From NCBI GenBank assembly GCA_963719525.1, contig CAVRCG010000001.1, positions 1,426,001 through 1,490,000 of the forward strand: a stretch of DNA of 64,000 nucleotides, given 5' to 3'. This document shows, one piece after another, positions 26,451 to 36,160 of this stretch (the first letter of the stretch is position 1; each line of letters starts with the position of its first letter). Made by a program: the position numbers and the translations under genes. The notes under the pieces were generated by a model. It saw only the letters and a list, made by a program, of their open reading frames with translations. It searched no databases and had not been told where the DNA came from. This DNA comes from Bernardetia sp963719525 (GTDB lineage: Bacteria > Bacteroidota > Bacteroidia > Cytophagales > Bernardetiaceae).

Positions 26451-28325
26451 TTACCCTACCATTACATGAGCATTTGGATAACGGTAAGAGTTCGTAACTA
26501 CGGCATTACTAAGTGCAAGCGCAAGCGTAAGCGTACCGACACGACCCAAATACATGGAGGCAATAATAATTACTTTACCCCAAAAAGAAAGTTCACTTGT
26601 CAGATTCATACTAATTCCGACAGTAGCGAAGGCTGAAACTTGCTCGAAAATAATCTTTAATATAAACTTGGTGTCGTTGGGAGAGGAGGGTTCTTGTACC
26701 AAAAGCAAGAGAAAAATAGCAAAAATATTATAAGCAATCGCAAAGATAAAAATGGCAAATGCTTTTCTGATAAGCTCATCTGGAATGGTTCGATTAGCAA
26801 TTACGATACGTTCTTGCCTTCTAATACTAGCGACAGCAGCCACAAAAACCAAAACAAAAGTAGTAATTTTGATTCCTCCAGCCGTTGAACCTGAAGCAGC
26901 TCCAATAAACATCAAAACCAAACACATCATAATTGTAGCAGGATTCAAGGCTTCAAAATCCATGGTATTAAAACCTGCTGTTCTGGTCGTCATGGACTGA
27001 AAAAGTGCCGTTACGAAAGCCTGAATAATTGTTCGGTCTGTTAGTTTTTCGATTTCTAATAACAAAAAACCAACTGTACCAATAGTAAGAAGGGCAATCG
27101 TAGTGTATACATTGATTTTGGTTACTACATTCCATTGTTTCCAAGGCTTTACAAAACGTTCCTTTATGCTTCTAAACGAAAAAATATCTTCAATGGTGGT
27201 ATAACCTAGTCCACCCAAAATTACAATCCAGATAATAACAAAATGCAAATTGTACATTCTATCAATTTTGTAATTTGTATCTGCCATTCCACCAGAAAAC
27301 AAGCTAAAACCACCATTACAGAAAGCTGAAACAGAGTGAAAAAAGGAGAAAAATATTTTATCTCCAATCGTTTCAAACTGCTGGCTTTGTTCCCATAGTT
27401 CTTCGTCCCACGCATAATAAATACCAATTGTACCCAAAAACTCTATAAATAGCGTAATCAGAACAACTTTGCGAAGAAGTTTGGAAGCTGAAACCAATGA
27501 TTCACTACTCAAATAATCTTGAATGATAGATTGGTGTTTTATTCCTACTCCCTGTGTCAGAAAACTTGCAAAAAAAGTAGCAAAAGATACCATTCCAATT
27601 CCTCCTAATTGTATCAAAATAAGAATAACAATCTGCCCCTTGAGCGTAAAAGCAGTAGCCGTATCGACAACGATAAGACCAGTAACACAAGAAGCACTCG
27701 TCGAAGTAAAAATGGCATCAATTAAATCTAAACTATCTTTTCCTGGTGTCATGGTAGGAAGCATAAGCATTCCTGCACCCATCAAAATCAAAAGAACAAA
27801 ACTAAGTAAAAAAGTAGTAGCAGGTTTATAACTAATTTCTGAAAGGTGCGTCGTGATGCGTGTCAAATCTAATCCTACCATTAGTAGCATATAAATTGAC
27901 AGAAAATGTTGATTAGAAAGTTCGGGATTAGAAAAACCTAAAAGTTCAAAATAATAATACGTTATCCTAAAATTGAGAAGGTAATTAATTACCCCACAAA
28001 AGACTACAAAAGCAATCAAGAGAGCTTCAAACCAATTTTTTCGCAAAAAATCTATCCAATGGGCATCATAAATAACCCGAAAAACAAAAAAGACAGCAAA
28101 AGCAAAAAAGATAATATCTAGCGTTCCAAAAATTACGCTTTCAATAGGCGCATCTACATAAAAACCATATCGATACACCAAAAAACCAAGTGCAATAGCC
28201 GAACAGATTACTGAAAGTGTTTTTATTACTAACAGAATTCGCTCCCGACTTTCATAAACATGATTTTGGTAACGTTCACGAAAATTATTTCTATGATTTA
28301 AAAAACGAGTTCTAAAATTGTTCAA
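26451..28325 (-). CDS. TrkH/KtrB-family potassium transporter
   Basis: This 624-residue membrane protein is a TrkH-type K+ uptake channel subunit. The four filter regions are visible: SASCVTGLIVVDT (about 213), AFCNGGFSLFSGG (about 335), TRTAGFNTMDF (about 450) and VGISMNLTSEL (about 573), each with a Gly at the filter position. A long N-terminal extension adds about four membrane helices and a basic start (RFLNHRNNFRERYQ). KtrA or TrkA, the regulatory partner, is not in the window, so I give no symbol. Downstream is an AT-rich stretch with several short dispersed repeats. Confidence 0.9.
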   Translation of the reverse strand: MNNFRTRFLNHRNNFRERYQNHVYESRERILLVIKTLSVICSAIALGFLVYRYGFYVDAPIESVIFGTLDIIFFAFAVFFVFRVIYDAHWIDFLRKNWFEALLIAFVVFCGVINYLLNFRITYYYFELLGFSNPELSNQHFLSIYMLLMVGLDLTRITTHLSEISYKPATTFLLSFVLLILMGAGMLMLPTMTPGKDSLDLIDAIFTSTSASCVTGLIVVDTATAFTLKGQIVILILIQLGGIGMVSFATFFASFLTQGVGIKHQSIIQDYLSSESLVSASKLLRKVVLITLFIEFLGTIGIYYAWDEELWEQSQQFETIGDKIFFSFFHSVSAFCNGGFSLFSGGMADTNYKIDRMYNLHFVIIWIVILGGLGYTTIEDIFSFRSIKERFVKPWKQWNVVTKINVYTTIALLTIGTVGFLLLEIEKLTDRTIIQAFVTALFQSMTTRTAGFNTMDFEALNPATIMMCLVLMFIGAASGSTAGGIKITTFVLVFVAAVASIRRQERIVIANRTIPDELIRKAFAIFIFAIAYNIFAIFLLLLVQEPSSPNDTKFILKIIFEQVSAFATVGISMNLTSELSFWGKVIIIASMYLGRVGTLTLALALSNAVVTNSYRYPNAHVMVG

Positions 28326-28616
28326 TTCTGCTTTACTATTTGAGTGGCTTCTAAAAATAATGACACAATACAGAGTTCAGTAATTATTGCTGACTAATTA
28401 CCATACGAACACAAATTGAATTTTAGTTCAAAGAAACAAATTTTTTTGCCAAAATAATAATTAAATCAAGTTGAAAAACAGTTGATTATGTAGAATAGTA
28501 GTAAAAACTAAGTATTGATTTTGTGTTTTAAATAATTGAAAAGTAATTTGAGGAACTTTTGTTAGATGAATAGTAGTTAAAACAGAATTAAATTTTACCT
28601 ACTTTCTTCCAAAAAA

Positions 28617-28899
28617 ATGGCTCGTAGTTATAAAAAAGCAATTATAAAAGACAAACCCAGAAACGTAAAAAGAACCTCAATCTATTGGCGCAGAATAAGA
28701 CGAAACTGGAATGTTACCTTACTTACTTTTCGTCCTTTCTGTACACAAAATATAGCAGAAGGATATTTAGAATTGGTTTTTGAATCTCCAAAAAAGTATC
28801 TACAATGATTGTGATTATATTTTCTATTTGGAAAACGGAATGTTCAAATTTCCTTTCAAAGAAGAACAAGAATATTTAAAAAAACACAGAAGAAAATAA
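28617..28899 (+). pseudogene. Small basic hypothetical protein, frameshifted
   Basis: The frame from MARSYKKAIIKDKPRN runs to 28808, but reading in another frame continues cleanly from 28801 with YNDCDYIFYLENGMF to HRRK and a stop at 28899. Removing one A from the A6 run at about 28790 joins them (FESPKSIYNDCDY), giving a 93-residue protein with a very basic N-terminus and an acidic, aromatic C-terminus. Family unknown. The extra base is either a sequencing error or a real mutation. Confidence 0.5.
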
Positions 28900-29088
28900 T
28901 TTAGTAAAACGGTTTAAGAAAAAATCATTAATTTTACATTCTCAAAAAAATGACGTTGCTTTGTAATAAAGTAGCTAAACGTTTTTTGAATGTCGGAATT
29001 ACACAAACTTGAACTTACACATTAGAAAAGTATCGGTTATATGCTTCATTCACTTCTGACTTCTAAAATCTGAATTCTAAATTTATTT

Positions 29089-30558
29089 ATGAAAAGACAA
29101 GATATAAAAGACTTATTGGAGTCAAAACAATTTGACCAACCTGTACATACAAAAGGCTGGATTCGTGGAGAACGTGGAAATGCGTATGTTCGTTTTTTAG
29201 GAATTAATGACGGTTCGAGCCTTGAAAATATTCAAGTAGTAGCTGATGCCGAAAAATTCGATGAAAATCTTTTGAAGCGTTTTAATGTAGGTGCTTCGGT
29301 TTCTGTTACTGGAACGTTAGTAGAATCTAAAGGAAAAGGACAAAATGTAGAAATTGTAGCTGATTCGATAGAGATTTTGGGCGATGCAGATGCAGAAAAA
29401 TATCCTATTCAACCAAAGGCACATTCAATGGAATTTTTGAGAGAAAATGCTCACCTTAGAAGCCGTACAACTACTTTTGGTGCAATTTTCCGTCTTCGTC
29501 ATGCACTTTCGTTTGCCATTCATAATTATTTCAATGAACGCTGTTTTTATTACTGGCATTCTCCAATCCTTACAGCTTCCGATGCTGAAGGAGCAGGGGA
29601 AAGTTTTAGAGTAACTAATTTTGATATTGATAATTTTGATTCGATTCCAAAAATAAAAGAAGGCGACCACAAAGGAAAAATAGATAATAAAGAAGATTTC
29701 TTCGGACAACCTACCAACCTTACTGTTTCTGGACAATTAGAGGCAGAATTAGGAGCTTTAGGTTTGGGAAGAGTTTATACATTTGGTCCTACTTTCAGAG
29801 CTGAAAACTCAAATACAGCTCGTCATTTAGCCGAATTTTGGATGATAGAACCCGAAATGGCGTTTTATGATTTGAAAGATAATATGGATTTGGTAGAAGA
29901 CTTTTTAAAGTATTTGATTAAGTATGCTTTAGATAATTATAGAGAAGAAATTGAATTTTTAGATGCAAAATTTGTAAAAGAAAACTCGCAAAAGAAAAAA
30001 GAAGAACGTGCAGAAATGGGTTTGATTGAAAAACTAGAGTTTGTTTTAGCGAATGATTTCAAACGAGTTACTTATACCGAAGCGATTGATATTTTGCTTA
30101 ATTCTAAGCATTACAAAAAAGGAAAATTTACCTATGATGTGAAATGGGGAGTTGATTTACAATCCGAACATGAGCGTTTTTTAGTAGAAAAACATTTCAA
30201 AACGCCAGTTATCCTTTATAATTATCCAAAAGACATAAAAGCATTTTATATGCGCCAAAACGATGGCGAAGAAGCAGGAAAAGAAACCGTAGCAGCAATG
30301 GACGTACTTTTCCCTGGAATTGGAGAAATTGTAGGAGGTTCGCAGCGTGAAGAGCGTCTGGACAGATTACAAGCTCGTACTGACGCAATGGGAATTACAG
30401 AAGAGCTTTGGTGGTACTTAGATACTCGTAAGTTTGGAACGGTCAAACATTCAGGTTTTGGTTTGGGTTTTGAGCGTTTGGTTCTCTTTATTACAGGAAT
30501 GGGAAATATTAGAGATGTAATTCCGTTTCCTCGTACTCCTAATAATGCAGAGTTTTAG
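29089..30558 (+). CDS. asnS: Asparagine--tRNA ligase
   Basis: AsnRS charges tRNA-Asn with asparagine. The protein has 489 residues. An N-terminal OB-fold anticodon-binding domain (about 10-110, VHTKGWIRGERGNAYVRFLG) precedes the class II catalytic core. Motif 2 is FRAENSNTARHLAEFWMIEP (about 240), and motif 3 is GFGLGFERLVLFITGM (about 460). YFxxRCFYYWHSPILTAS gives the motif 1 region. The presence of asnS means Asn-tRNA can be formed directly. The start is ATG 29089, preceded by an AATTTAG-type repeat in the leader, and a strong terminator follows. Confidence 0.95.
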   Translation: MKRQDIKDLLESKQFDQPVHTKGWIRGERGNAYVRFLGINDGSSLENIQVVADAEKFDENLLKRFNVGASVSVTGTLVESKGKGQNVEIVADSIEILGDADAEKYPIQPKAHSMEFLRENAHLRSRTTTFGAIFRLRHALSFAIHNYFNERCFYYWHSPILTASDAEGAGESFRVTNFDIDNFDSIPKIKEGDHKGKIDNKEDFFGQPTNLTVSGQLEAELGALGLGRVYTFGPTFRAENSNTARHLAEFWMIEPEMAFYDLKDNMDLVEDFLKYLIKYALDNYREEIEFLDAKFVKENSQKKKEERAEMGLIEKLEFVLANDFKRVTYTEAIDILLNSKHYKKGKFTYDVKWGVDLQSEHERFLVEKHFKTPVILYNYPKDIKAFYMRQNDGEEAGKETVAAMDVLFPGIGEIVGGSQREERLDRLQARTDAMGITEELWWYLDTRKFGTVKHSGFGLGFERLVLFITGMGNIRDVIPFPRTPNNAEF

Positions 30559-30572
30559 GGTTTTGTAGTGTC

Positions 30573-30590
30573 GTCGGTGGAGACACCGAC
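30573..30590. repeat. Short hairpin after asnS
   Basis: GTCGGTG pairs with CACCGAC around a four-base loop, 15 bases after the asnS stop. Confidence 0.5.
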
Positions 30591-30607
30591 AACGGCAGGT
30601 TTTTATA

Positions 30608-30647
30608 AGAAAAGTCTTTTCTAATTAAATTAGGAAAGACTTTTTTA
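30608..30647 (+). terminator. Terminator after asnS
   Basis: AAAAGTCTTT pairs with AAAGACTTTT with an inner CTAATT/AATTAG pairing, ending in TTTTTT. It immediately precedes the mobile-like element at 30652. Confidence 0.85.
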
Positions 30648-30651
30648 TTAT

Positions 30652-30873
30652 AGGGCAAACGCACGAAATTTTTAAATGCTTATTTTTGTATAATTTTCTG
30701 CCGTATTTAACATTATCAAGGTTTGTTTTCTTCGAAAACAAACCATTGCTAAGGTAAAAACTACCTATTTTTATTTTTTTCCCTTAGCAATCATCTTTAT
30801 TGAAGATAAAAAGACGTTGATAATGGGAGAAAAATGGCACAGAGAATAAAAACAAATTTCGTGCGTCTGCCCT
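30652..30873. mobile_element. 222-bp nonautonomous element with terminal and nested inverted repeats
   Basis: The ends are 20-base inverted repeats with one mismatch (AGGGCAAACGCACGAAATTT at left, complement at right). Inside are further paired arms: CATTATCAA (30711) with TTGATAATG (30817), ATTGCTAAGG (30745) with CCTTAGCAAT (30782), and hairpins at 30720-30744 (GGTTTGTTTT...), 30753-30765 and 30793-30807. The pairs nest without crossing, so a single strand could fold into a multi-armed structure. There is no reading frame. It lies between asnS and the TraB gene. It is probably a MITE, or a structured RNA or DNA element. Confidence 0.65.
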
Positions 30874-30957
30874 ATTTTTATTACAAAAAGTATATGTTTT
30901 TGTGAAATAGAAACTATCTTTGCAAATCATTTAAAATAAACATATAAAACAAAAAAA

Positions 30958-32283
30958 ATGAACAAAATTTCAAAATTAGCCTTCTTACTTCTTTTTCTAA
31001 CACATATAGCCTGCGCTCAAAACGCTACCAAAAAAACGCTGCTTTGGAGAGTTTCTGGAAATGGTCTTTCAGAACCTTCTTATCTCTACGGAACGATTCA
31101 TATTCCACATACAAAATATATGAATTTTAGTGATTCTACAAATGCTATTCTTGATAGAATAAACTCACTTATAATAGAAACTTCAAAACCTTCTTTGTTC
31201 GAAATTTTAGCATCAAGAATAACACTAGATGAAGGTCAGACATTGAAGAATTTGTTAGGAGATGAAGATTATAAAAAGCTAGAAAGTTATACTACTTACA
31301 ATAGATATCCGTCTTTATTACTTCCTATGCTCAACGAAACCAAACCTATTGTGGTGCATTCTACTATTTCGAAGAGTTATATAAAAGAGGATACAAATCA
31401 AATTATGGATTATGTTTTTGTTTCAAAGGCAAAAAAAGAGGGTAAAAAAGTAGTTTTATTAGAAACTCCTTCCGAACAGTTAGAAGCACTTTGGGGAGTA
31501 GATATAAACGAGCAAGTAGCAATTTTACGTGTCTATTTGCACGAATCTATAAAAGAAATAGAAGATATGAATAGAATTACTTCTGCTTATCTTGAACAAG
31601 ATATTGATGAAATAAGCAACTTCTTTGCAGATTACAAAAAAAAATATCCAAATTACGTAAAGAGAGTAATAACGAATCGCAACACAACGATGAGTAATCG
31701 TATAGATAGTTTATTAAACATAGAATCAAATCGTTTTATTGCTATTGGTGTTGGTCATTTGGGAGGAACTACTGGAATTATAGCTACTTTGACTCAGAAA
31801 GGATATACTATAGAACCTATTTTGCCCACTTATACAAACAAATTAAAGTGGGTTATTGTAGAAGATGATGCTTTGAGTTGTGAGTTTCCTAATGAAAAAC
31901 CTACCAAAAATATAGTTGAAAATGATACAATAAAGAACGTCTTATATATATCAGACACAAAAATCAGCAGTAATAATAAAACTAGTTTTTGGCTTGTATT
32001 CTATTCAAAAAAGGATTTTGCAAAACCTTATTCTTACGACGAAATAGAAACAAATTTAGCAAGCTGGGGGGAAGCAACATCTATCAAAAAAATAAAAATT
32101 GGCGAAAGGATAGCTTTAGATGTTTGTTTTGATAATAGAAGCAATAATGAAAAGTCTTCAAGAACAGTTTATATTATTAATGATGAAGAGAGTAAAATGG
32201 TTACTTTAAATATATATGGGGATGAGTCTATCATTAATGCACCCTCTTCAGACAAGTTTATTTACTCCTTTAAATTCAAATAG
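30958..32283 (+). CDS. TraB/GumN-family exported protein, first of a tandem pair
   Basis: This 441-residue protein has a signal peptide (FLLLFLTHIACAQN; the Cys could also be a lipobox). The TraB/GumN core starts with LLWRVSGNGLSEPSYLYGTI and then HIPHTKYM, the family hallmark GTIHI motif, and includes a later GVGHLGGTTGIIATLTQKGY segment (about 265), which in relatives carries the second conserved His. The family is thought to include peptidase-like or membrane-associated proteins, but the activity is unsettled. The C-terminal part (about 300-441) is a separate beta-rich domain seen in its paralog. It is followed 53 bases later by a paralog. Confidence 0.85.
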   Translation: MNKISKLAFLLLFLTHIACAQNATKKTLLWRVSGNGLSEPSYLYGTIHIPHTKYMNFSDSTNAILDRINSLIIETSKPSLFEILASRITLDEGQTLKNLLGDEDYKKLESYTTYNRYPSLLLPMLNETKPIVVHSTISKSYIKEDTNQIMDYVFVSKAKKEGKKVVLLETPSEQLEALWGVDINEQVAILRVYLHESIKEIEDMNRITSAYLEQDIDEISNFFADYKKKYPNYVKRVITNRNTTMSNRIDSLLNIESNRFIAIGVGHLGGTTGIIATLTQKGYTIEPILPTYTNKLKWVIVEDDALSCEFPNEKPTKNIVENDTIKNVLYISDTKISSNNKTSFWLVFYSKKDFAKPYSYDEIETNLASWGEATSIKKIKIGERIALDVCFDNRSNNEKSSRTVYIINDEESKMVTLNIYGDESIINAPSSDKFIYSFKFK

Positions 32284-32336
32284 TCCTTATAGCAACTTAA
32301 TCAATTCGAATTATTAAATCAAAACAGACAACAAAA

Positions 32337-33656
32337 ATGAACAAAATTTTAAAATTAGCATTCTTATTTCTCTTTCTAACAAATATAGCCTGCGCTCAAA
32401 ACGAAAAAACGCTGCTTTGGAGAGTTTCTGGAAATGGTCTTTCAGAACCTTCTTATCTCTACGGAACGATTCATATTCCACATACGAAATTTATGAATTT
32501 TAGTGATTCTATGAAGCGAGTTTTGAAAACTGTAAATTCGGTAGTCGTGGAGGTACATGAAACAAACCCCTTTGCAGGAATGTCAGGTATGTCGATGGAA
32601 AACGGAAAATCGCTCAAAACTTTTCTTGGAGAAAAAGATTATGCAACATTGGAAAACCGAATCGAAGCAGACCGAGATTTGGCACTTTTAGCATCTGTAC
32701 TTGAAAATATGAAACCTTTGCTAGTTAGTACACAACTTTCAATGCAACACGCAGAAACAAATACTATAATGCCTATGGATTTTGTATTTACTATAAAAGC
32801 AAAAGAAAGAAACCAGAAAGTAATTGGTCTGGAAACCTACAAAGAACAGTACGATGCTATCGAAAAGATAGATATAGAGGAGCAAATAAATGCTTTGCGT
32901 GATGTTTTGTATGATACCTTGCAAGACCAAAAAGATATGCAAACTCTTATAAATGCTTATTTAGAACAAGATATTGATGAATTAATGAAAGTTTCTATGG
33001 ATTTTGGAAATAAATACCCTGATGTTTTGGACAAACTGATTACACAAAGAAATATAAAAATGATTTCTCGCACAGATAGCCTTTTGAAATTGGAATCAAA
33101 TCGCCTTGTTGCTATCGGTGCAGCACATTTAGGTGGCAATGATGGTTTTATTGCTGTTTTACGTAAAAAAGGATATACAGTAGAGCCAGTTATGCCTACT
33201 TATACAGAAGAAGCAAAAATGGAAATTGATTATAATCCAGAGTGGATTGCTTTCCAAACTGACGATTTTGAATGTGAGTTTCCGAATGAAAAGCCAGAAG
33301 AAAAAAAATATCAAGATAGATATGCTTTGGATCAATTTATAAATGGAGAAAAAACAAATTTTAGTGTTTCTATAAAGGAAATGGAAAACGAAGACAACAA
33401 AACAAGAGAAATGTTTTACGACGAATTGAAAACAAATATCCAAGGCGCACAAAAAGATGCTCCTATGAAAGACATTACAATAAATGGTCTTTCTGCTGTA
33501 GAAACACAGATGAATATGATGGGACAGACAATGAGAACTATCTATATTACTAACGAAGAAGTGACAAAAGCATTGGTAATAATAATATTAGGAGAAAAAC
33601 AGATTACAGAAGCTGATTTTGCTGATTATTTTATCAATTCTTTTACGTTCAAATAA
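32337..33656 (+). CDS. TraB/GumN-family exported protein, second of a tandem pair
   Basis: This 439-residue paralog of the preceding gene has nearly identical first 60 residues (signal peptide, then LLWRVSGNGLSEPSYLYGTI and HIPHTKFM) and the matching GAAHLGGNDGFIAVLRKKGY segment. The middle and C-terminus have diverged considerably; here the second half has an EFPNEKPEEKKYQD region and ends in ITEADFADYFINSFTFK. The conservation of the N-terminus but not the rest suggests an old duplication under different selection. It probably shares a promoter with its neighbour. Confidence 0.85.
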   Translation: MNKILKLAFLFLFLTNIACAQNEKTLLWRVSGNGLSEPSYLYGTIHIPHTKFMNFSDSMKRVLKTVNSVVVEVHETNPFAGMSGMSMENGKSLKTFLGEKDYATLENRIEADRDLALLASVLENMKPLLVSTQLSMQHAETNTIMPMDFVFTIKAKERNQKVIGLETYKEQYDAIEKIDIEEQINALRDVLYDTLQDQKDMQTLINAYLEQDIDELMKVSMDFGNKYPDVLDKLITQRNIKMISRTDSLLKLESNRLVAIGAAHLGGNDGFIAVLRKKGYTVEPVMPTYTEEAKMEIDYNPEWIAFQTDDFECEFPNEKPEEKKYQDRYALDQFINGEKTNFSVSIKEMENEDNKTREMFYDELKTNIQGAQKDAPMKDITINGLSAVETQMNMMGQTMRTIYITNEEVTKALVIIILGEKQITEADFADYFINSFTFK

Positions 33657-34174
33657 ACATAATTCTTTAAAAAGCGAAAAAACCAATTTCTAAACTGGCA
33701 AAACAACCTTCTTTGAGTAATTTGTTTCGCAATACGTTGATTTATCAAAAAAAGTTTTAAGTTTTTTGGAACTATTACAAAAATTTTGCTTCTTTGCATT
33801 ACTAATCTTTAGTTGAATAGAATCAAAAGTTATGATTATCAATTACTTACTTGTTTTAAAGCTAGTATAGAATTGTAATTATTATCAACTTAAAAACTAT
33901 TCAATTTATATATATCTAGTTTTAATAATTATAGAAAAATATATTATAATAATATAAAATAATCCTAAAAAGTCAGGACTATATTCTAAAATTGATGCAA
34001 AATCAGATTAATAACTATTCTATAAGAATCAATGAAAATTATCTATACAAATCTTAAACTAGGTTTTGAACCTAAAAAATTGATTGAGATTGATTAAAAT
34101 TGATTTAAGTTAAATTATTCAGTTATTTTCCAACTGTATTTGTCTGCTAAAGATTAGCAACAAACACTAATTAT
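33657..34174. other. Long AT-rich intergenic region before the M23 gene
   Basis: This 518-base region contains no recognisable gene. It is strikingly AT-rich around 33900-33970 (runs of TATA and AATA). I see no clear promoter box, hairpin or repeat. A 5' leader or small RNA cannot be excluded. Confidence 0.4.
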
Positions 34175-35185
34175 ATGGCAAAAGTAAAATATTATTACGA
34201 TACCGAAACGTGTCGTTACGAAAAAGTAAAAGCGTCTAAAGCAGATATTACCTTCAATATTCTTGGACTCTTAGTAATCTCAGCAGTACTGGCAGTCGGT
34301 TTTGCTACACTTTACACTCAAATGTTCCCTTCAAAGGAAGTGGCACAGCTCAAAGAAGAAAAACAAGAACTATTAACTAAGTATCAAGTTCTTAACAAAG
34401 AAATTAGTCAGGCAAGTGATATGCTTTCCCACCTTCAACAGCGAGACAATAAACTTTATCGTTCAATGTTTGAAGTAGAACCTATTCCTATAGAAATGAG
34501 AAAAGGAGGAACAGGTGGCTCGGAAAAATACAAGCATTTATTAGACGATAATCTGATAAATGAAACGCTTATCGTAAATGCACACGAGAAATTGGATAAT
34601 TTGAAAAAACAAATGTATATCCAAACCAAATCGTATGACGAGCTTATGAAATTAGCTCAAAATAAAAATGATATGTTGGCTTCTATTCCAGCTATTCAGC
34701 CTGTGGCTAAAAAACACCTTACAAATTTTGCTTCTGGTTTTGGAATGCGTACTCATCCTATCTATAAAGTTCGTAAGATGCACACAGGCTGCGATCTTAC
34801 AGCCAAAACAGGAACTCCTGTACATGCAACGGGCGATGGAGTAGTAATAAAAGCAGATTGGTCTAGTGGCTACGGACGTTTGGTAGAAGTAGATCATGGG
34901 TATGGATATATTACAAGATATGCTCACCTTTCAGCTTTTGACTGTAAAAAAGGACAAAAAGTAAAACGTGGACAATTAGTAGGAAAGGTAGGAAGTACAG
35001 GATTATCTGTTGCGCCTCACTTGCATTACGAAGTACGTCATAATGGAGTAGCCTTGAATCCAATCAATTATTTCTTTAATGATTTATCTCCAGCAGAATA
35101 TCAACAATTAGTAGAACTTTCTTCTCACGATGGGCAATCACTTGGTGGTGGTTCGGATGAAGAAGAACACAATCACATAAAATAA
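34175..35185 (+). CDS. M23-family peptidoglycan endopeptidase, membrane-anchored
   Basis: This 336-residue protein has a short cytoplasmic N-terminus, one membrane helix (ITFNILGLLVISAVLAVGFA, about 25-45), a coiled-coil stalk (LKEEKQELLTKYQVLNKE) and a C-terminal LytM/M23 domain. The zinc site is MHTGCDLTA (His and Asp, about 205) and HLHYEVRH (about 290), with YAHLSAF between. All catalytic His residues are present, so it is probably an active DD-endopeptidase that cuts peptidoglycan cross-links. The same layout is common across Bacteroidota. A terminator follows. Confidence 0.92.
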   Translation: MAKVKYYYDTETCRYEKVKASKADITFNILGLLVISAVLAVGFATLYTQMFPSKEVAQLKEEKQELLTKYQVLNKEISQASDMLSHLQQRDNKLYRSMFEVEPIPIEMRKGGTGGSEKYKHLLDDNLINETLIVNAHEKLDNLKKQMYIQTKSYDELMKLAQNKNDMLASIPAIQPVAKKHLTNFASGFGMRTHPIYKVRKMHTGCDLTAKTGTPVHATGDGVVIKADWSSGYGRLVEVDHGYGYITRYAHLSAFDCKKGQKVKRGQLVGKVGSTGLSVAPHLHYEVRHNGVALNPINYFFNDLSPAEYQQLVELSSHDGQSLGGGSDEEEHNHIK

Positions 35186-35240
35186 AAGATTTTGGTTTTA
35201 GATTTTTTAGATTTTCATTAGATTTTTTCATATAATAACA

Positions 35241-35273
35241 AAAAGCACTATAATATTTATAGTGCTTTTTTTT
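35241..35273 (+). terminator. Terminator after M23 peptidase
   Basis: AAAAGCACTATAA pairs with TTATAGTGCTTTT around a three-base loop and runs into TTTT. Confidence 0.9.
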
Positions 35274-35438
35274 GTATTTAATTTAGATAGAATTAAAATC
35301 TCATAAGTAAGCGTATATGTATTGTTTTGAAATGAATTTTCGAACACAGAGTTACAGAGAACACAGAGAATGAGAATACATTTTGAAATACTACTTTTTA
35401 GATATATTTAATTCTGATTGAGTACTTATAATGAAAGT

Positions 35439-35568
35439 TATCATAGTTAATTTAGTAATGTTCATTTTTCCATAACGATAGGTTTGCAAACCCTATCGTT
35501 ATGGAAAAACAAGAGTGTTATATTTTTAGATAACTTATTAATTACTAAACCTGTAAATAACTGTGATA
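35439..35568. mobile_element. 130-bp nested-palindrome element, copy 1
   Basis: The ends pair: TATCATAGTTA... at left, and the complement of ...CTGTGATA at right. In the middle is a near-perfect 35-base palindrome at 35470-35504 (arms CCATAACGATAGG). The block GTTAATTTAGTAATGTTC followed by ATTTTTCCATA is shared with the copy at 63656. It lies between convergent genes (M23 on plus, coiled-coil gene on minus) and has no reading frame. Confidence 0.65.
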
Positions 35569-35607
35569 AATTCTAAATAAAGAATTATAATTTTACATTA
35601 TTTTAGT

Positions 35608-35913
35608 TTAACGCAATTTGAAACGCTTATTATCTCTTACCTGACTTACTGTATTTTTGATACGAGTAATATCCTCCATAGAAGCCCCTGCTGTAAGAAT
35701 ATCTAAATCTGCACTAGAAACAATGACTTCTACATTTTCCAAACGTTGGCGTAGCTCTTCATTTTCTTGTACTATCCTATCAAGTTGCTGTTGTTCTTGC
35801 TGACTAAGACGACGAGCAACTTCTAATTTTTTTACTTTGTAGAAGTAATTCGTAACAATTGCACTTGTAGCAATTCCGAATGTACTACCAAATATAATTA
35901 AAAGCTCTAGCAT
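35608..35913 (-). CDS. Single-pass membrane coiled-coil protein, PspB-like
   Basis: This 101-residue protein has one N-terminal membrane helix (LLIIFGSTFGIATSAIVTNY, about 4-24), then a long amphipathic coiled coil (LSQQEQQQLDRIVQENEEL), then ENVEVIVSSADLDI, which resembles the leucine-rich tail of PspB proteins. PspB senses envelope stress with PspC and PspA in other bacteria. None of those genes is nearby, so the link is only a resemblance. A basic C-terminus follows. It is convergent with the M23 gene, with the palindrome element between. Confidence 0.6.
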   Translation of the reverse strand: MLELLIIFGSTFGIATSAIVTNYFYKVKKLEVARRLSQQEQQQLDRIVQENEELRQRLENVEVIVSSADLDILTAGASMEDITRIKNTVSQVRDNKRFKLR

Positions 35914-36000
35914 AAATATTGGATTAAAGTTGATTTTGTTTTTATCCTAATGTACGAAAAAAATCTAAATCAAGTTATGTAAAAACTATTTTTCACATAA

Positions 36001-36037
36001 AAAGCTATTTACTCATTATAATAGAGTAAATAGCTTT
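36001..36037 (-). terminator. Terminator after the DUF2911 gene
   Basis: AAAGCTATTTACTC pairs with GAGTAAATAGCTTT around a nine-base loop; on the minus strand it runs into TTTTTA. Confidence 0.75.
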
Positions 36038-36160
36038 CTTGTTTTTCAAACAAATTTTTGAATGAATAAGAATTAAATAAACTGCTATTTTTAAATTATA
36101 AATAATTAATAATCAGTAATTTGAAATCGTAATTGTTTCATATCTATTCTTCAACCAAAA

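Noticed and set aside
33657..34174. Replication origin in the AT-rich gap
   Set aside because: There are no DnaA boxes (TTATCCACA-like clusters) or dnaA/dnaN neighbours; AT-richness alone is not enough.
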